A stretch of 35,401 nucleotides of DNA from Acetobacteraceae bacterium (lineage in GTDB: Bacteria > Pseudomonadota > Alphaproteobacteria > Acetobacterales > Acetobacteraceae): positions 1 to 35,401 of the forward strand of contig JASHOF010000116.1 of the NCBI GenBank assembly GCA_030041255.1, in the 5' to 3' direction. Below the pieces are notes generated by a model. The model was given only the letters and a program-made list of their open reading frames with translations, did not search any database and was not told the DNA's origin. The translations under genes were made by a program, and so were the position numbers. This document shows, in pieces, positions 1 through 10,341 of this stretch (positions are counted from its first letter, which is position 1; every line of letters begins with the position of its first letter).

Positions 1-236
1 GCGTCGGCATCCAGATGGCTGATGCGCAGCGCCGCGACCCTGATCTCCCAATCCCGGCTTTCGGCCGAGACGCGCGCATATTCCTGCTCGGCGGCCGCGA
101 GAGTGGTGCGCCCCTTGGCATATTCGAGAAGGCCATGCGGCCCTTCGAGGGCGTTGAGGACGAAATAGGCCGTGAGCGCGAGGAAGATCAGCGGAGCCAC
201 CCCCGCCCGGGCCTGTCTTTGCCACTCGATTGCCAT
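1..236 (-). CDS. ftsB: Septum formation initiator FtsB/DivIC family, partial
   Basis: The minus strand reads from ATG 236 off the left edge, giving 78 residues without a stop. The protein begins MAIEWQRQARAG, has one membrane segment at about residues 12-28 (VAPLIFLALTAYFVLNA), then EGPHGLLEYAKGR and a charged stretch able to form a coiled coil. This is the FtsB layout: a short cytoplasmic tip, one inner-membrane helix and a periplasmic coiled coil that joins FtsL and FtsQ in the divisome. Its place just downstream of eno matches the usual alphaproteobacterial order. The C-terminal end lies outside the window, so full length cannot be judged. The assignment rests on topology, the G-L-L-x-Y motif and synteny. 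Confidence 0.8.
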   Translation of the reverse strand, partial: MAIEWQRQARAGVAPLIFLALTAYFVLNALEGPHGLLEYAKGRTTLAAAEQEYARVSAESRDWEIRVAALRISHLDAD

Positions 237-359
237 CGGCCCTCCGTGTTAACAAGGCTTAATCCAGGCGCCTCGATCCTGCCCGTATCCTGCCATGGAG
301 CGGGGCTCTTGTGATCCTATATGCGACCGTGCCGCAAGGGCGGCGTGATGGAGGTTCGG
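237..359. promoter_or_regulatory. Divergent intergenic region, ftsB / exported protein
   Basis: This 123-base spacer must hold the start signals for the plus-strand gene at 360 and possibly for ftsB. Two TTAA boxes six bases apart lie at 249-252 and 259-262; read on the minus strand the motif is TTAA-N6-TTAAC. This resembles the CtrA consensus TTAA-N7-TTAA(C) but is one base short, so it is only a candidate. A GGAGG at 350-354 serves the gene starting at 360. No clear -35/-10 pair stands out. Confidence 0.35.
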
Positions 360-707
360 ATGAGATCGCTTTCGCTGATCGCGGCCAGCGCGATGATGGC
401 GCTGGCGATGGGAGCGGCACCCGCGGCCCAGGCTAACGGCTGGAATGGCGGCGGTTGGGGCTGGCACGGCGGATGGCACGGCGGATGGGGTTGGCGCGGC
501 GGGCCGTGGTGCTGTGGGCCCGTGGTCGGGTTCGGCGTGGTGGTGCCGCCGCCGGTGGTCTTTGTTCCACCGGTGGTCGCTTATCCGCTGCCCCTGCCGC
601 CACCGCCGCCGCCACGGGTGGTCTATGCTCCGCCGGTGGTTTACGCCCCGCCGGTCGTCGCGGTGCCGGCCGGGGTTTCGATCGGCATCAATATCCCGCT
701 TCGCTGA
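360..707 (+). CDS. Small exported Gly/Trp- and Pro/Val-rich protein
   Basis: I chose ATG 360 over ATG 321 because GGAGG at 350-354 sits five bases upstream and the product then begins with a clean signal peptide, MRSLSLIAASAMMALAMG, with likely cleavage after PAAQA (residue 25). The mature 90 residues are low complexity: a Trp/Gly/His segment (residues 27-50, repeats of WGWHGG and WHGG), two adjacent Cys (51-52), then a Pro/Val/Tyr segment with repeated Y-A-P-P-V-V units. Such proteins are often annotated as hypothetical exported or cell-wall-associated proteins; I know no established function. It is transcribed towards eno with only 21 bases between the stop codons. It interrupts the common eno-ftsB neighbourhood and so looks like a lineage-specific insertion. 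Confidence 0.7.
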   Translation: MRSLSLIAASAMMALAMGAAPAAQANGWNGGGWGWHGGWHGGWGWRGGPWCCGPVVGFGVVVPPPVVFVPPVVAYPLPLPPPPPPRVVYAPPVVYAPPVVAVPAGVSIGINIPLR

Positions 708-728
708 GCCAGGGTCAGGCGCCCAGGG

Positions 729-2045
<1,317 letters not shown>

Positions 2046-2055
<10 letters not shown>

Positions 2056-2615
2056 GGGCAAGGGCCGGTCGGGAGCGAAGCGAGAACCGCCTCGTGCAGC
2101 CGGCGGTCGGACTCGCTCCAGAGGATGAAGCACACCAGGCCGAGCGTTCTGAGCGTGGGCAGGCGCCGCAGGACAGTGCTGAGCGCGACCGCCGCCGCCT
2201 GATCCATCGGATAGCCGAAGATGCCCGTGGAGATGGCCGGAAAGCCGAGCGAGCGGATGGCGTGCTGCTCGGCGAGGTCGAGTGCGTTGTCATAGCAGGC
2301 ACCGAGAAGCTCGGCGGACGGCTCATCCACGCCGAAGACCGGGCCGAGACAATGAATGACGAAGCGGTTGGGAAGCCGATGCCCGCCGGTAATCACTGCC
2401 TGGCCAGGGCGGATCGGCGCCAGGGGTCGACATTCGGCGTAGAGCCCGGGCCCGGCGGCACGATGGATCGCCCCGGCCACGCCGCCGCCCGGGGCGAGCG
2501 CGGAATTGGCCGCGTTCACGACTGCCTCGAGATCGGGCTGGCTTGCAATGTCGCCCTGGCGGATTTCGAGCCGGGCAGCGCTGGCGGGTCCGGTCGAGGC
2601 GCCGGAAGAAGGCAT
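2046..2615 (-). CDS. Macrodomain protein, probable ADP-ribose/O-acetyl-ADP-ribose hydrolase
   Basis: A single macrodomain of 189 residues. Residues 16-56 carry the ADP-ribose-binding core: LEIRQGDI, VVNAANSAL (Asn34, Asn37) and APGGGVAGAIHRAAG. Further on are GHRLPNRFVIHCLGP and AISTGIFGYP, the second substrate loop. Family members of the MacroD/YmdB type hydrolyse O-acetyl-ADP-ribose or remove ADP-ribose from proteins. In YmdB/MacroD1 the loop reads GGGVDGAIH with an Asp held to be catalytic; here that position is Ala47, so activity or specificity may differ. It starts ten bases after the small membrane-protein gene upstream, suggesting cotranscription, and ends in a terminator-like hairpin. 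The family call is firm and the enzymatic role less so. Confidence 0.88.
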
Positions 2616-2625
2616 CGCGGCCGGG

Positions 2626-2937
2626 TCACACGCTGCCGTGGCTGGCCGGCGGCTGGCTGGCGGCCAGTCGCTCGATCAGTTCGGCCGTGCGGCGCGTGTT
2701 CGCCTCGATGTCGAAGAACACCTCGATCACCTCCCCGTACAGCACGAAGATGAGGCCGGCGATGATGGTCCCGAATCCGCCGGCTAGCAATTCATGTGCG
2801 GTCTCCGCGTCGGCGGCGGCACGAACCAGCGTCACCACACCGACGACGAAGGTGATGAGCCCGGCGATGACCAGGAGCCAGCCGACGATCCGCAGGATCA
2901 GCGAAAAGGCCCGCAGCACCGGGAAGCGACGGCCCAT
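2626..2937 (-). CDS. Small two-span membrane protein of unknown function
   Basis: ATG 2937 is preceded by AGGAG on the minus strand and gives 103 residues starting MGRRFPVLRAFS. Two membrane helices are evident: about residues 12-38 (ILRIVGWLLVIAGLITFVVGVV) and 50-68 (LLAGGFGTIIAGLIFVLYG). An amphipathic, charged tail (EVIEVFFDIEANTRRTAELIERL) follows. The composition resembles small DUF4282-like bacterial membrane proteins, but I cannot confirm a family. It lies ten bases upstream of the macrodomain gene, probably in the same transcript. A longer reading from further upstream (to 3591) is rejected because it runs through kdsA in another frame. Confidence 0.72.
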   Translation of the reverse strand: MGRRFPVLRAFSLILRIVGWLLVIAGLITFVVGVVTLVRAAADAETAHELLAGGFGTIIAGLIFVLYGEVIEVFFDIEANTRRTAELIERLAASQPPASHGSV

Positions 2938-2960
2938 GGTTTTCTCCTCTCTCTCCCTCG

Positions 2961-2985
2961 GGCCGCGCCGGTAAAAGGCGCGGCC
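2961..2985. terminator. Strong 9-bp hairpin between kdsA and the small membrane-protein gene
   Basis: GGCCGCGCC (2961-2969) and GGCGCGGCC (2977-2985) are perfect complements around a seven-base loop (GGTAAAA on the plus strand). The hairpin lies 77 bases past the kdsA stop and 23 bases before the start of the downstream gene on the minus strand. There is no T-run after it, so it may be a Rho-associated or attenuating structure, an mRNA-stabilising stem-loop or a protein-binding site. Confidence 0.45.
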
Positions 2986-3062
2986 GGTCGACGTTGGCGG
3001 GGCGGACCGTACTCGGTGCGGTGGCGGAATGGCAAGGTTCCGCTTGCGCGACACCGGGAGGT

Positions 3063-5565
<2,503 letters not shown>

Positions 5566-5961
5566 CTACTTTGTCGGCACCGAAGGAGTGGTCGGGACGG
5601 CCGGGAGCGGATTGATCGGCGTGAGCGGCGCGGCCGGCAGCGGGGCCAAGGGGGCGCCAGGGTGCGGTGCGGCCGGGGCGGTCGCGGTGTGTGCGGGGGG
5701 CGGCGGAGGTACGTTGAGGATCGAGGTCGGGTTGCCGCCGCGGCCGAGGATCGCCAGCACCAGGGCGAGTCCCATGAAAACGGCAGCCAGGATGGCGGTG
5801 GTGCGGGTGAGCAGGTTGGCGGTGCCGCGCCCGCCCATGAAGCTGCCCATGCCCTGGCCGCCGCCGATGCCGAGGCCGCCGCCTTCGCTGCGCTGGATCA
5901 GCACGATGCCGATCAGTGCCAGGGTGACGAAGAGTTCGATGATGAGAAGGATGGTGGCCAT
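5566..5961 (-). CDS. secG: Preprotein translocase subunit SecG
   Basis: Small inner-membrane subunit of the SecYEG channel. The 131 residues contain two membrane helices (about 2-20, ATILLIIELFVTLALIGIV, and 54-73, TAILAAVFMGLALVLAILG). Between them lies the conserved cytoplasmic loop VLIQRSEGGGLGIGGG plus a Gly-rich stretch. From about residue 80 the protein becomes a Pro/Ala-rich tail (PPPPPAHTATAPAAPHPG), longer than in E. coli SecG but common in alphaproteobacteria. It lies between tpiA and pyrG, the expected location. Confidence 0.93.
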   Translation of the reverse strand: MATILLIIELFVTLALIGIVLIQRSEGGGLGIGGGQGMGSFMGGRGTANLLTRTTAILAAVFMGLALVLAILGRGGNPTSILNVPPPPPAHTATAPAAPHPGAPLAPLPAAPLTPINPLPAVPTTPSVPTK

Positions 5962-6030
5962 CAGCCCTGCCCGGTTCGGGGCGCGGTTCTAACCGCCCCG
6001 GCGCTGCCGTGCAAAGCCGGCCCACCCCTC

Positions 6031-6157
6031 CCCCTCTCCCTCTGGGCCGGGCTCCCAGCAAAGTCCCAGGATTTTGCTGGGGTCCCGGAGACGCCCCCTT
6101 TTTCCCCTCTCCCTCTGGGAGAGTCCTCTTTCTTCCCCTCTCCCTCTGGGAGAGGGG
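6031..6157. repeat. GC-rich repeat cluster: three copies of a 16-mer with hairpins
   Basis: CCCCTCTCCCTCTGGG occurs three times, at 6031-6046, 6104-6119 and 6135-6150. Copies two and three continue into GGGAGAG, forming hairpins around a TCT loop: seven paired bases at 6107-6123 and ten at 6135-6157. A separate hairpin pairs CCCAGCAAA (6054-6062) with TTTGCTGGG (6073-6081). The group resembles the REP/ERIC-like palindromic repeats found between genes in many proteobacteria. It lies between tpiA and secG, which run in the same direction, so it may stop, stabilise or process the tpiA transcript. Confidence 0.75.
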
Positions 6158-6182
6158 TAGGGGTGAGGGCTGGCGGCGAGGG

Positions 6183-6932
6183 TTAGAGGTGAGCCGCGGC
6201 AATGGCCAGGAAATCGGCCGCAACCAGGCTCGCGCCACCGACCAGGGCGCCGCCGACCTCGGGGAGTGCGAGGATGGAGGCGGCGTTGTCGGGCTTCACC
6301 GAGCCGCCATAGAGGATCAGGGGGTCGCGGCCGGCAGCGCCGAAGCGGGCCGCGAGGCCGGCCCGGATCAGCGCGTGCATCGCCGCGATCTGCTGCGCAG
6401 TGGGCGTGCGGCCGGTGCCGATCGCCCATACCGGCTCATAGGCGACGGTTCCGCCGGCGGCGGCAAAGTCGTCGGTGAGGCTTCCGGCAAGCTGCGCGCT
6501 GACCACCGCTTCTTCGCGGCCTGCCTCGCGTTCGGCAAGACTCTCGCCCACGCAGACGATCGGTATGAGGCCGGCGGCGATGGCGGAGGCGACCTTTGCC
6601 CGCACCAGCGCATCCGATTCGCCATGCTCGGTACGGCGCTCGGAATGGCCGAGGATAACGAAGCGGGCGCCGAGGTCCTTCAGCATCGGTGCCGAAACGT
6701 CACCCGTGTGCGCGCCGGACGGTGCGGGGTGGCAGTCCTGGGCACCGAGCGCGACCGGCGAATCCCGCAGCACCGCGGCAACCGTGGCCAGTACCGTAAA
6801 GGGCGGGCAGACCAGCAGTGACACAAGCCCGGAGGGTAGCTGTTGCGCTCCGCTTCCCACCGCGCCGGCAAGCGCTGCGGCCTCGGCGGAAAGCCCGTGC
6901 ATCTTCCAGTTTCCGGCTATCAACTTCGCCAT
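6183..6932 (-). CDS. tpiA: Triose-phosphate isomerase
   Basis: Interconverts dihydroxyacetone phosphate and glyceraldehyde-3-phosphate. From ATG 6932 the product has 249 residues, the normal length. It shows the active-site residues in GNWKMHG (Asn8, Lys10), VILGHSERR (His96) and VAYEPVWAIGTG (Glu166), and the phosphate-binding LYGGSVKPDNA. A GAGGG lies nine bases before this ATG. Extensions further upstream (to 7106) add a non-conserved stretch and are rejected. It heads the tpiA-secG-pyrG-kdsA-eno run. Upstream lies the accessory island, so the promoter should be within 6933-7219. Confidence 0.97.
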   Translation of the reverse strand: MAKLIAGNWKMHGLSAEAAALAGAVGSGAQQLPSGLVSLLVCPPFTVLATVAAVLRDSPVALGAQDCHPAPSGAHTGDVSAPMLKDLGARFVILGHSERRTEHGESDALVRAKVASAIAAGLIPIVCVGESLAEREAGREEAVVSAQLAGSLTDDFAAAGGTVAYEPVWAIGTGRTPTAQQIAAMHALIRAGLAARFGAAGRDPLILYGGSVKPDNAASILALPEVGGALVGGASLVAADFLAIAAAHL

Positions 6933-7219
6933 CGCCTCGTTCCCTCTGAGCCGTCCCGACGCCATGCTGGCAAATGGCCACCCACGCCCCAAGGGGCGGC
7001 TGACCGCAATCCGCCATTTCCCTTCGTGAGCGTGCCGGCAGTCGCAGTACAACATGAACGAATATGACGATTTCGGCAGCGGAAAATTCCCCGCGATCGC
7101 CGCCAAGGCGGCGCAGAAATGCCATGTTGCACAACCACTTTAGCGTAGGCCGCACCAGGCTCCACGAACAGGAATCGGCGGCTTGGCGAAACAGGCCTGC
7201 GCGACAGGAGAATCGTGTC

Positions 7220-7354
7220 ATGTCATGGTGGTACATCGGACTGTGGCCGGCATACTACTTCCCGCTCGCGTGGTGGGCCGCATTGGCTGCACCTCGGCCG
7301 CATGAGGTTATTCACGTCGATTTCAGGCGGCACAAGATCGTCAGGGTCGCGTGA
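7220..7354 (+). CDS. Candidate 44-residue membrane microprotein
   Basis: ATG 7220 is preceded by AGGAG (7206-7210) at nine-base spacing and opens a 44-codon frame. The product begins MSWWYIGLWPAYYFPLAWWA, a strongly aromatic hydrophobic segment of about 24 residues. It ends in a short basic tail, FRRHKIVRV. It is divergent from tpiA. The good ribosome site and membrane-like composition favour a real small protein, but there is no family recognition and the frame is short. Upstream in-frame starts (7064, 7124) add a non-hydrophobic Arg-rich segment and lack a ribosome site. Confidence 0.45.
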   Translation: MSWWYIGLWPAYYFPLAWWAALAAPRPHEVIHVDFRRHKIVRVA

Positions 7355-7804
7355 TGGACGGGGATTCACGCCCGCCGGATCCGCTCGCTCCCGGCCGCGC
7401 CGAGCATCACCGCATAGAAACCCCTGATCGCGGACCCAGCGGCGAGTGTTCATTCCGGCTCCCGCAGCTCTCCGTTCCGCAAAGCGACCCGTCCGCTTCC
7501 GACATCATCTACCACGCGGCTCTCGCCCGCACTGCGCTGCTCGCCTTGCTGAGGACTGCATGAAGGCGCACGGTCGTCGCAAGCAACTCAGCCGCGCCGC
7601 ACCCAGTTACCAGCCCGAGGCTGCTCACCGACCGGTGCATCCAGAACTCCATGACTGGCCAGAATGGCAATTTTGGAGTAGAACATAACAAGAACATTTG
7701 CCCCGCAGCATCGCTCCCACTGGTCGGCACCGCCAGCGAGACTGTCCCGGCTCACCCCGAAGGGTCGGCGTGCCGCTCGGCATCACACCACGTACGAGGC
7801 TAGA
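7355..7804. other. Gene-poor stretch in the accessory island
   Basis: I see no frame here with a recognisable product, a good ribosome site and codon use like the neighbours. Short open frames exist on both strands, for example 7446-7688 on the plus strand ending in DWPEWQFWSRT, but none resembles a known family. No tRNA cloverleaf, long inverted repeat or target-site duplication was found. It may be a decayed gene or non-coding insertion DNA. Confidence 0.5.
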
Positions 7805-8188
7805 ATGTCGGGTCAAACTTGGATACCTCGCTTGATCACCGTCCTCCGCGTGGCATCGGTGGGCGGCACAGTCGTAGTGTACGCCGCCGGACTCGGTGGC
7901 AGCGTCGCGATTGCTGTCGGAGAAGGTCTCGACGCCTATGTGCACCGTGAGTTTTGGAGTTCCGCGTCCAGTTGGCTGCCAGCCGCCGATGGACTCTTCT
8001 TCGCGTTTGGACTCTGGTCCTGGGCCTCAGCGGGCGCCGCGGCCGTGATCACTTGCTTGGCGCCGATAGCCTTGTCCCTCGTTAGCAGCAACGCCGCAGG
8101 GTGCACGCCCGCAAGGGGAACGCCTAAGCCGAAGGGGGGCCCCCGTGACCTGGGCCCGTCAAGGGCGCCTGCAGCCCGCACGCGCTGA
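7805..8188 (+). CDS. Hypothetical membrane protein
   Basis: The 127-residue frame has GAGG (7796-7799) five bases before its ATG. Two hydrophobic regions are visible: about residues 10-38 (LITVLRVASVGGTVVVYAAG and the following Gly/Ala/Ile stretch) and 62-92 (GLFFAFGLWSWASAGAAAVI). They are joined by a loop rich in Ser/Trp, and a Pro/Arg/Gly-rich tail follows. I do not recognise a family. It lies in the lower-GC island and is followed by a 139-base gap before the next gene pair, with no overlap that would prove an operon. The tail from residue 98 is compositionally odd, so the true stop could reflect a frame change. Confidence 0.45.
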   Translation: MSGQTWIPRLITVLRVASVGGTVVVYAAGLGGSVAIAVGEGLDAYVHREFWSSASSWLPAADGLFFAFGLWSWASAGAAAVITCLAPIALSLVSSNAAGCTPARGTPKPKGGPRDLGPSRAPAARTR

Positions 8189-8327
8189 CCCGAAACTGCG
8201 CGCCTGGACATCGCGCACGGGACAGTGCCCCAAGGCTGTTAGGCGCAAAATCTTCGCCAATGACCGCCCGCTTGGTTCCCGCATCACAACAGTGGTAGGG
8301 TTTGCGTGATATTCAATGGGCAGCTAG

Positions 8328-8852
8328 ATGTCAGGCGGTCCTCCGCTCCCGCGCCAACCCAGGAACGATGAGCCGCCGAGAGGCGTCGCTGCGCTTCTCA
8401 AAAGAAACGCTGCAAATGTTATCCAGATTCTGATACTAGGCACCCTCGCGTATCAGGGTTTCATTCTGAATCGGCAAATGGCGTTGAGTCGGGAGACCGC
8501 TGTGTTCAGCGTCCTCAAGGGCCTGCAGCAGGGCGTCGCCAATGTGGAGGGCTCGGTATACGAGGACCCGACGGGCAGGTTCTCAGAGGCTCAGGCGGAC
8601 GACTGCGCGTCGGCAAGGCCCCCTTTCGGCATGGCCGAGGAACTCATCGTTAAACACATAATCGGATTTTACGAATTATACTACGATGCTGACAAGCTCC
8701 TGCCCGTACCAGCCGTCGACTGGAAGGGGGTGTGCGAGGGTGCGCGCTCTTTCGTTGACGCGAACTGCCTGGTAAAAAAGATTTGGGACGAAGAATTTCC
8801 CAGGATGGCACCCCCGGTATTCCGTGAGTCATTTCGCACATGCACCTTGTGA
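8328..8852 (+). CDS. Hypothetical membrane-anchored protein
   Basis: The 174 residues comprise a Pro/Arg-rich cytoplasmic start, one membrane helix at about residues 31-48 (VIQILILGTLAYQGFILN) and a soluble, mostly helical domain with RETAVFSVLKGLQQGV, AEELIVKHIIGFYELYYD and DEEFPRMAPPVFRESF. Three Cys (93, 136, 147) lie in the soluble part and a fourth (172) near the C-terminus. The layout recalls small single-anchor proteins of the DUF4760 kind, but this is only a resemblance. Base composition differs sharply from the chromosome: bases 8641-8700 contain 22 G/C of 60, against 43 of 60 at 20401-20460. That suggests horizontal acquisition. The ribosome site is weak. The next gene starts 14 bases downstream of the stop. 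Confidence 0.68.
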   Translation: MSGGPPLPRQPRNDEPPRGVAALLKRNAANVIQILILGTLAYQGFILNRQMALSRETAVFSVLKGLQQGVANVEGSVYEDPTGRFSEAQADDCASARPPFGMAEELIVKHIIGFYELYYDADKLLPVPAVDWKGVCEGARSFVDANCLVKKIWDEEFPRMAPPVFRESFRTCTL

Positions 8853-8866
8853 TCTGTGGAGGTACG

Positions 8867-9442
8867 ATGCGGGCTTTCGCGGCGCTTTGCCTTCTGCTCG
8901 TCGGCGCGGCCGCCCTCCCCGTCCCGGGCCTTGCGCGCGGCGCTCCGAGCTACGCCCGGCCCTGGGTCCCGCCTCGTTCGGACCCCGGCCTGGCCAAGAA
9001 GGCCGAAAGTGGCGCGCTCGCGCTGCTCCGGGCCAACTGCAATCTGAATGACGCGCAGAGTGCTCTCATTTCCGGTGACGTCGACAAGGCGAACGAGCTG
9101 ATCAGTGAGGCCGTTACGGAATACTTCAGCGGGGCTGGCAGCTTTCTTAGCGTATCAAAATCCAAAGATACCGACGCTGCGCTGCACGCGCCCAGCCGGT
9201 CCGAGGTCGAAACGGCCTTTCGATCGCTTGAGCGATACAAAATTTCGGCGCCCGAGACGTACCACGATGCCTACGCGAGTCTCTCCGGTTGGATCACCAG
9301 CGAGACCGAGAGGATTAACGGCGTACGCTTTAAGGGCGAACGTTCCGATGTCGAGATCCTGCGGAGGCTCATAAGCGTGCAGGGCGGAATAGCCGAGATA
9401 TTTCTTGACATAACAACCCTCACGGTCTTCGCGTCGACCTAA
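8867..9442 (+). CDS. Hypothetical exported protein
   Basis: ATG 8867 follows GGAGG (8858-8862) and gives 191 residues that open with a signal peptide, MRAFAALCLLLVGAAALPVPG, with likely cleavage near LARG-APS. An earlier ATG at 8840 adds nine residues that would spoil the signal. The mature part is predicted largely helical (DPGLAKKAESGALALLRANC, NDAQSALISGDVDKANELIS, SEVETAFRSLERYKIS, VEILRRLISVQGGIAEIFLD), with one Cys. I recognise no family. The gene lies 14 bases after the anchored protein at 8328-8852. The two probably form an operon, placing one partner in the membrane and the other in the periplasm. Confidence 0.68.
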   Translation: MRAFAALCLLLVGAAALPVPGLARGAPSYARPWVPPRSDPGLAKKAESGALALLRANCNLNDAQSALISGDVDKANELISEAVTEYFSGAGSFLSVSKSKDTDAALHAPSRSEVETAFRSLERYKISAPETYHDAYASLSGWITSETERINGVRFKGERSDVEILRRLISVQGGIAEIFLDITTLTVFAST

Positions 9443-9446
9443 CCCC

Positions 9447-9462
9447 GCGCCGAAAACGGCGC
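9447..9462 (+). terminator. Terminator-like hairpin after the two-gene pair
   Basis: GCGCCG (9447-9452) and CGGCGC (9457-9462) pair across an AAAA loop, starting five bases past the stop of the exported-protein gene. There is no T-run, so termination would need Rho or other help. The position makes a transcript end plausible. Confidence 0.4.
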
Positions 9463-9975
9463 CAAGGCGAGAGGGACCATACGAAACGCGACGCATCAGA
9501 GACGACAGCGCCCCGCACGCCAGCGCGGGCTAATGACTCCTGCGCGTGTCGGGTTCGCGACACGGTTCGATCGAAGCTTTTCGCGGCCGAGCGAAGGAGG
9601 GTGACGGTGGCGATTTACGCACCGGCGGCAACGGCCTCTCGGGACTCCATCGGATGACGCCGATGTTCTACCCGGCGCCAGTGCCGCCCTTGCCGCCCAA
9701 AGAGAGCCCGTAACAGAATCCGCTGTTACCTCGCTGTTCCACTGGCTCCGGCACCCGCCCCCTAAGCCCTGGTGCCATGGGAGAAAACCCGCCCCGCGCA
9801 ACGCCGCCCCCCACTGTTTCCGTGCTGTTATCAGCTTCCTTGCCCGGCCGTTCCCGAAGCGCAAGTCGGCGCCCATCGCGGTTTTCCTTGCTCCAATGGC
9901 TCTCCCGCCCACATGATCGCGAACCCGGACGCCGCGGTGATTTCCCGCCCCGCCGATCCGCCCTAAACTCGCACC
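9463..9975. other. Gene-poor stretch with two short inverted repeats
   Basis: No convincing gene was found. Two perfect inverted repeats with seven-base arms and six-base spacers stand out: CGTGTCG/CGACACG at 9545-9564 and GTAACAG/CTGTTAC at 9710-9729. The long minus-strand frame covering this stretch (to 10371) is a shadow of the YkgJ gene in its upper part and has no recognisable product below. The region marks the right end of the accessory island and may hold regulatory sites or a decayed mobile element. Confidence 0.5.
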
Positions 9976-10341
9976 ATGAGTGAAGAGCCCCGGCCTCTCG
10001 ACTGTCTCCGCTGCCCGAGCTTCTGCTGCAAGATCGCCGGCTACGTCGAAGTCAGCGACTACGACATCCGGAGGCTCGCCAAATTCCTCGGTCTCAGCAA
10101 GCGCGAGTTCGAGGAGAAGCACATCGTCGAGCGTACCAGGCGCGGCAAGAAGCACATCAAGTCCGAGCTCGCCGCCTGCCAGTTCCTCGATTCGCGGCGC
10201 CGCTGCTCGGTCTATCCGGCGCGGCCCACCGACTGCCGCGGCTATTATTGCTGGGAAGCGAAAGACCCCGCCGTCTATCGCGCCGCCGCCTTCCTGCAGG
10301 TCCCGATCCGGGTCCAGCAGAAAGAGGACAGCAAGGCGTGA
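9976..10341 (+). CDS. YkgJ-family cysteine-cluster protein (putative Zn/Fe-binding)
   Basis: A 121-residue protein with eight Cys: C10-x2-C13-x3-C17-C18 at the N-terminus, then C68, C77, C87 and C92. Around them are CLRCPSFCCKIAGYVEV and a block with CSVYPARPTDCRGYYCW. This is the pattern of the YkgJ/CxxCxxCC family, thought to bind zinc or an iron-sulfur cluster; no reaction is established. Its TGA overlaps the GTG start of the following ThDP enzyme (GTGA), so the two are translationally coupled and may work together, for example metal or cofactor supply. No strong ribosome site precedes ATG 9976. Confidence 0.85.
   Translation: MSEEPRPLDCLRCPSFCCKIAGYVEVSDYDIRRLAKFLGLSKREFEEKHIVERTRRGKKHIKSELAACQFLDSRRRCSVYPARPTDCRGYYCWEAKDPAVYRAAAFLQVPIRVQQKEDSKA

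Noticed and set aside
7355-7804. Remnant insertion sequence
   Set aside because: No transposase-like peptide, terminal inverted repeats or target duplication were found.
9541-9580. tRNA-like T-loop sequence GGTTCGATC
   Set aside because: The flanking bases do not form a T-stem and no acceptor or anticodon arm could be built.
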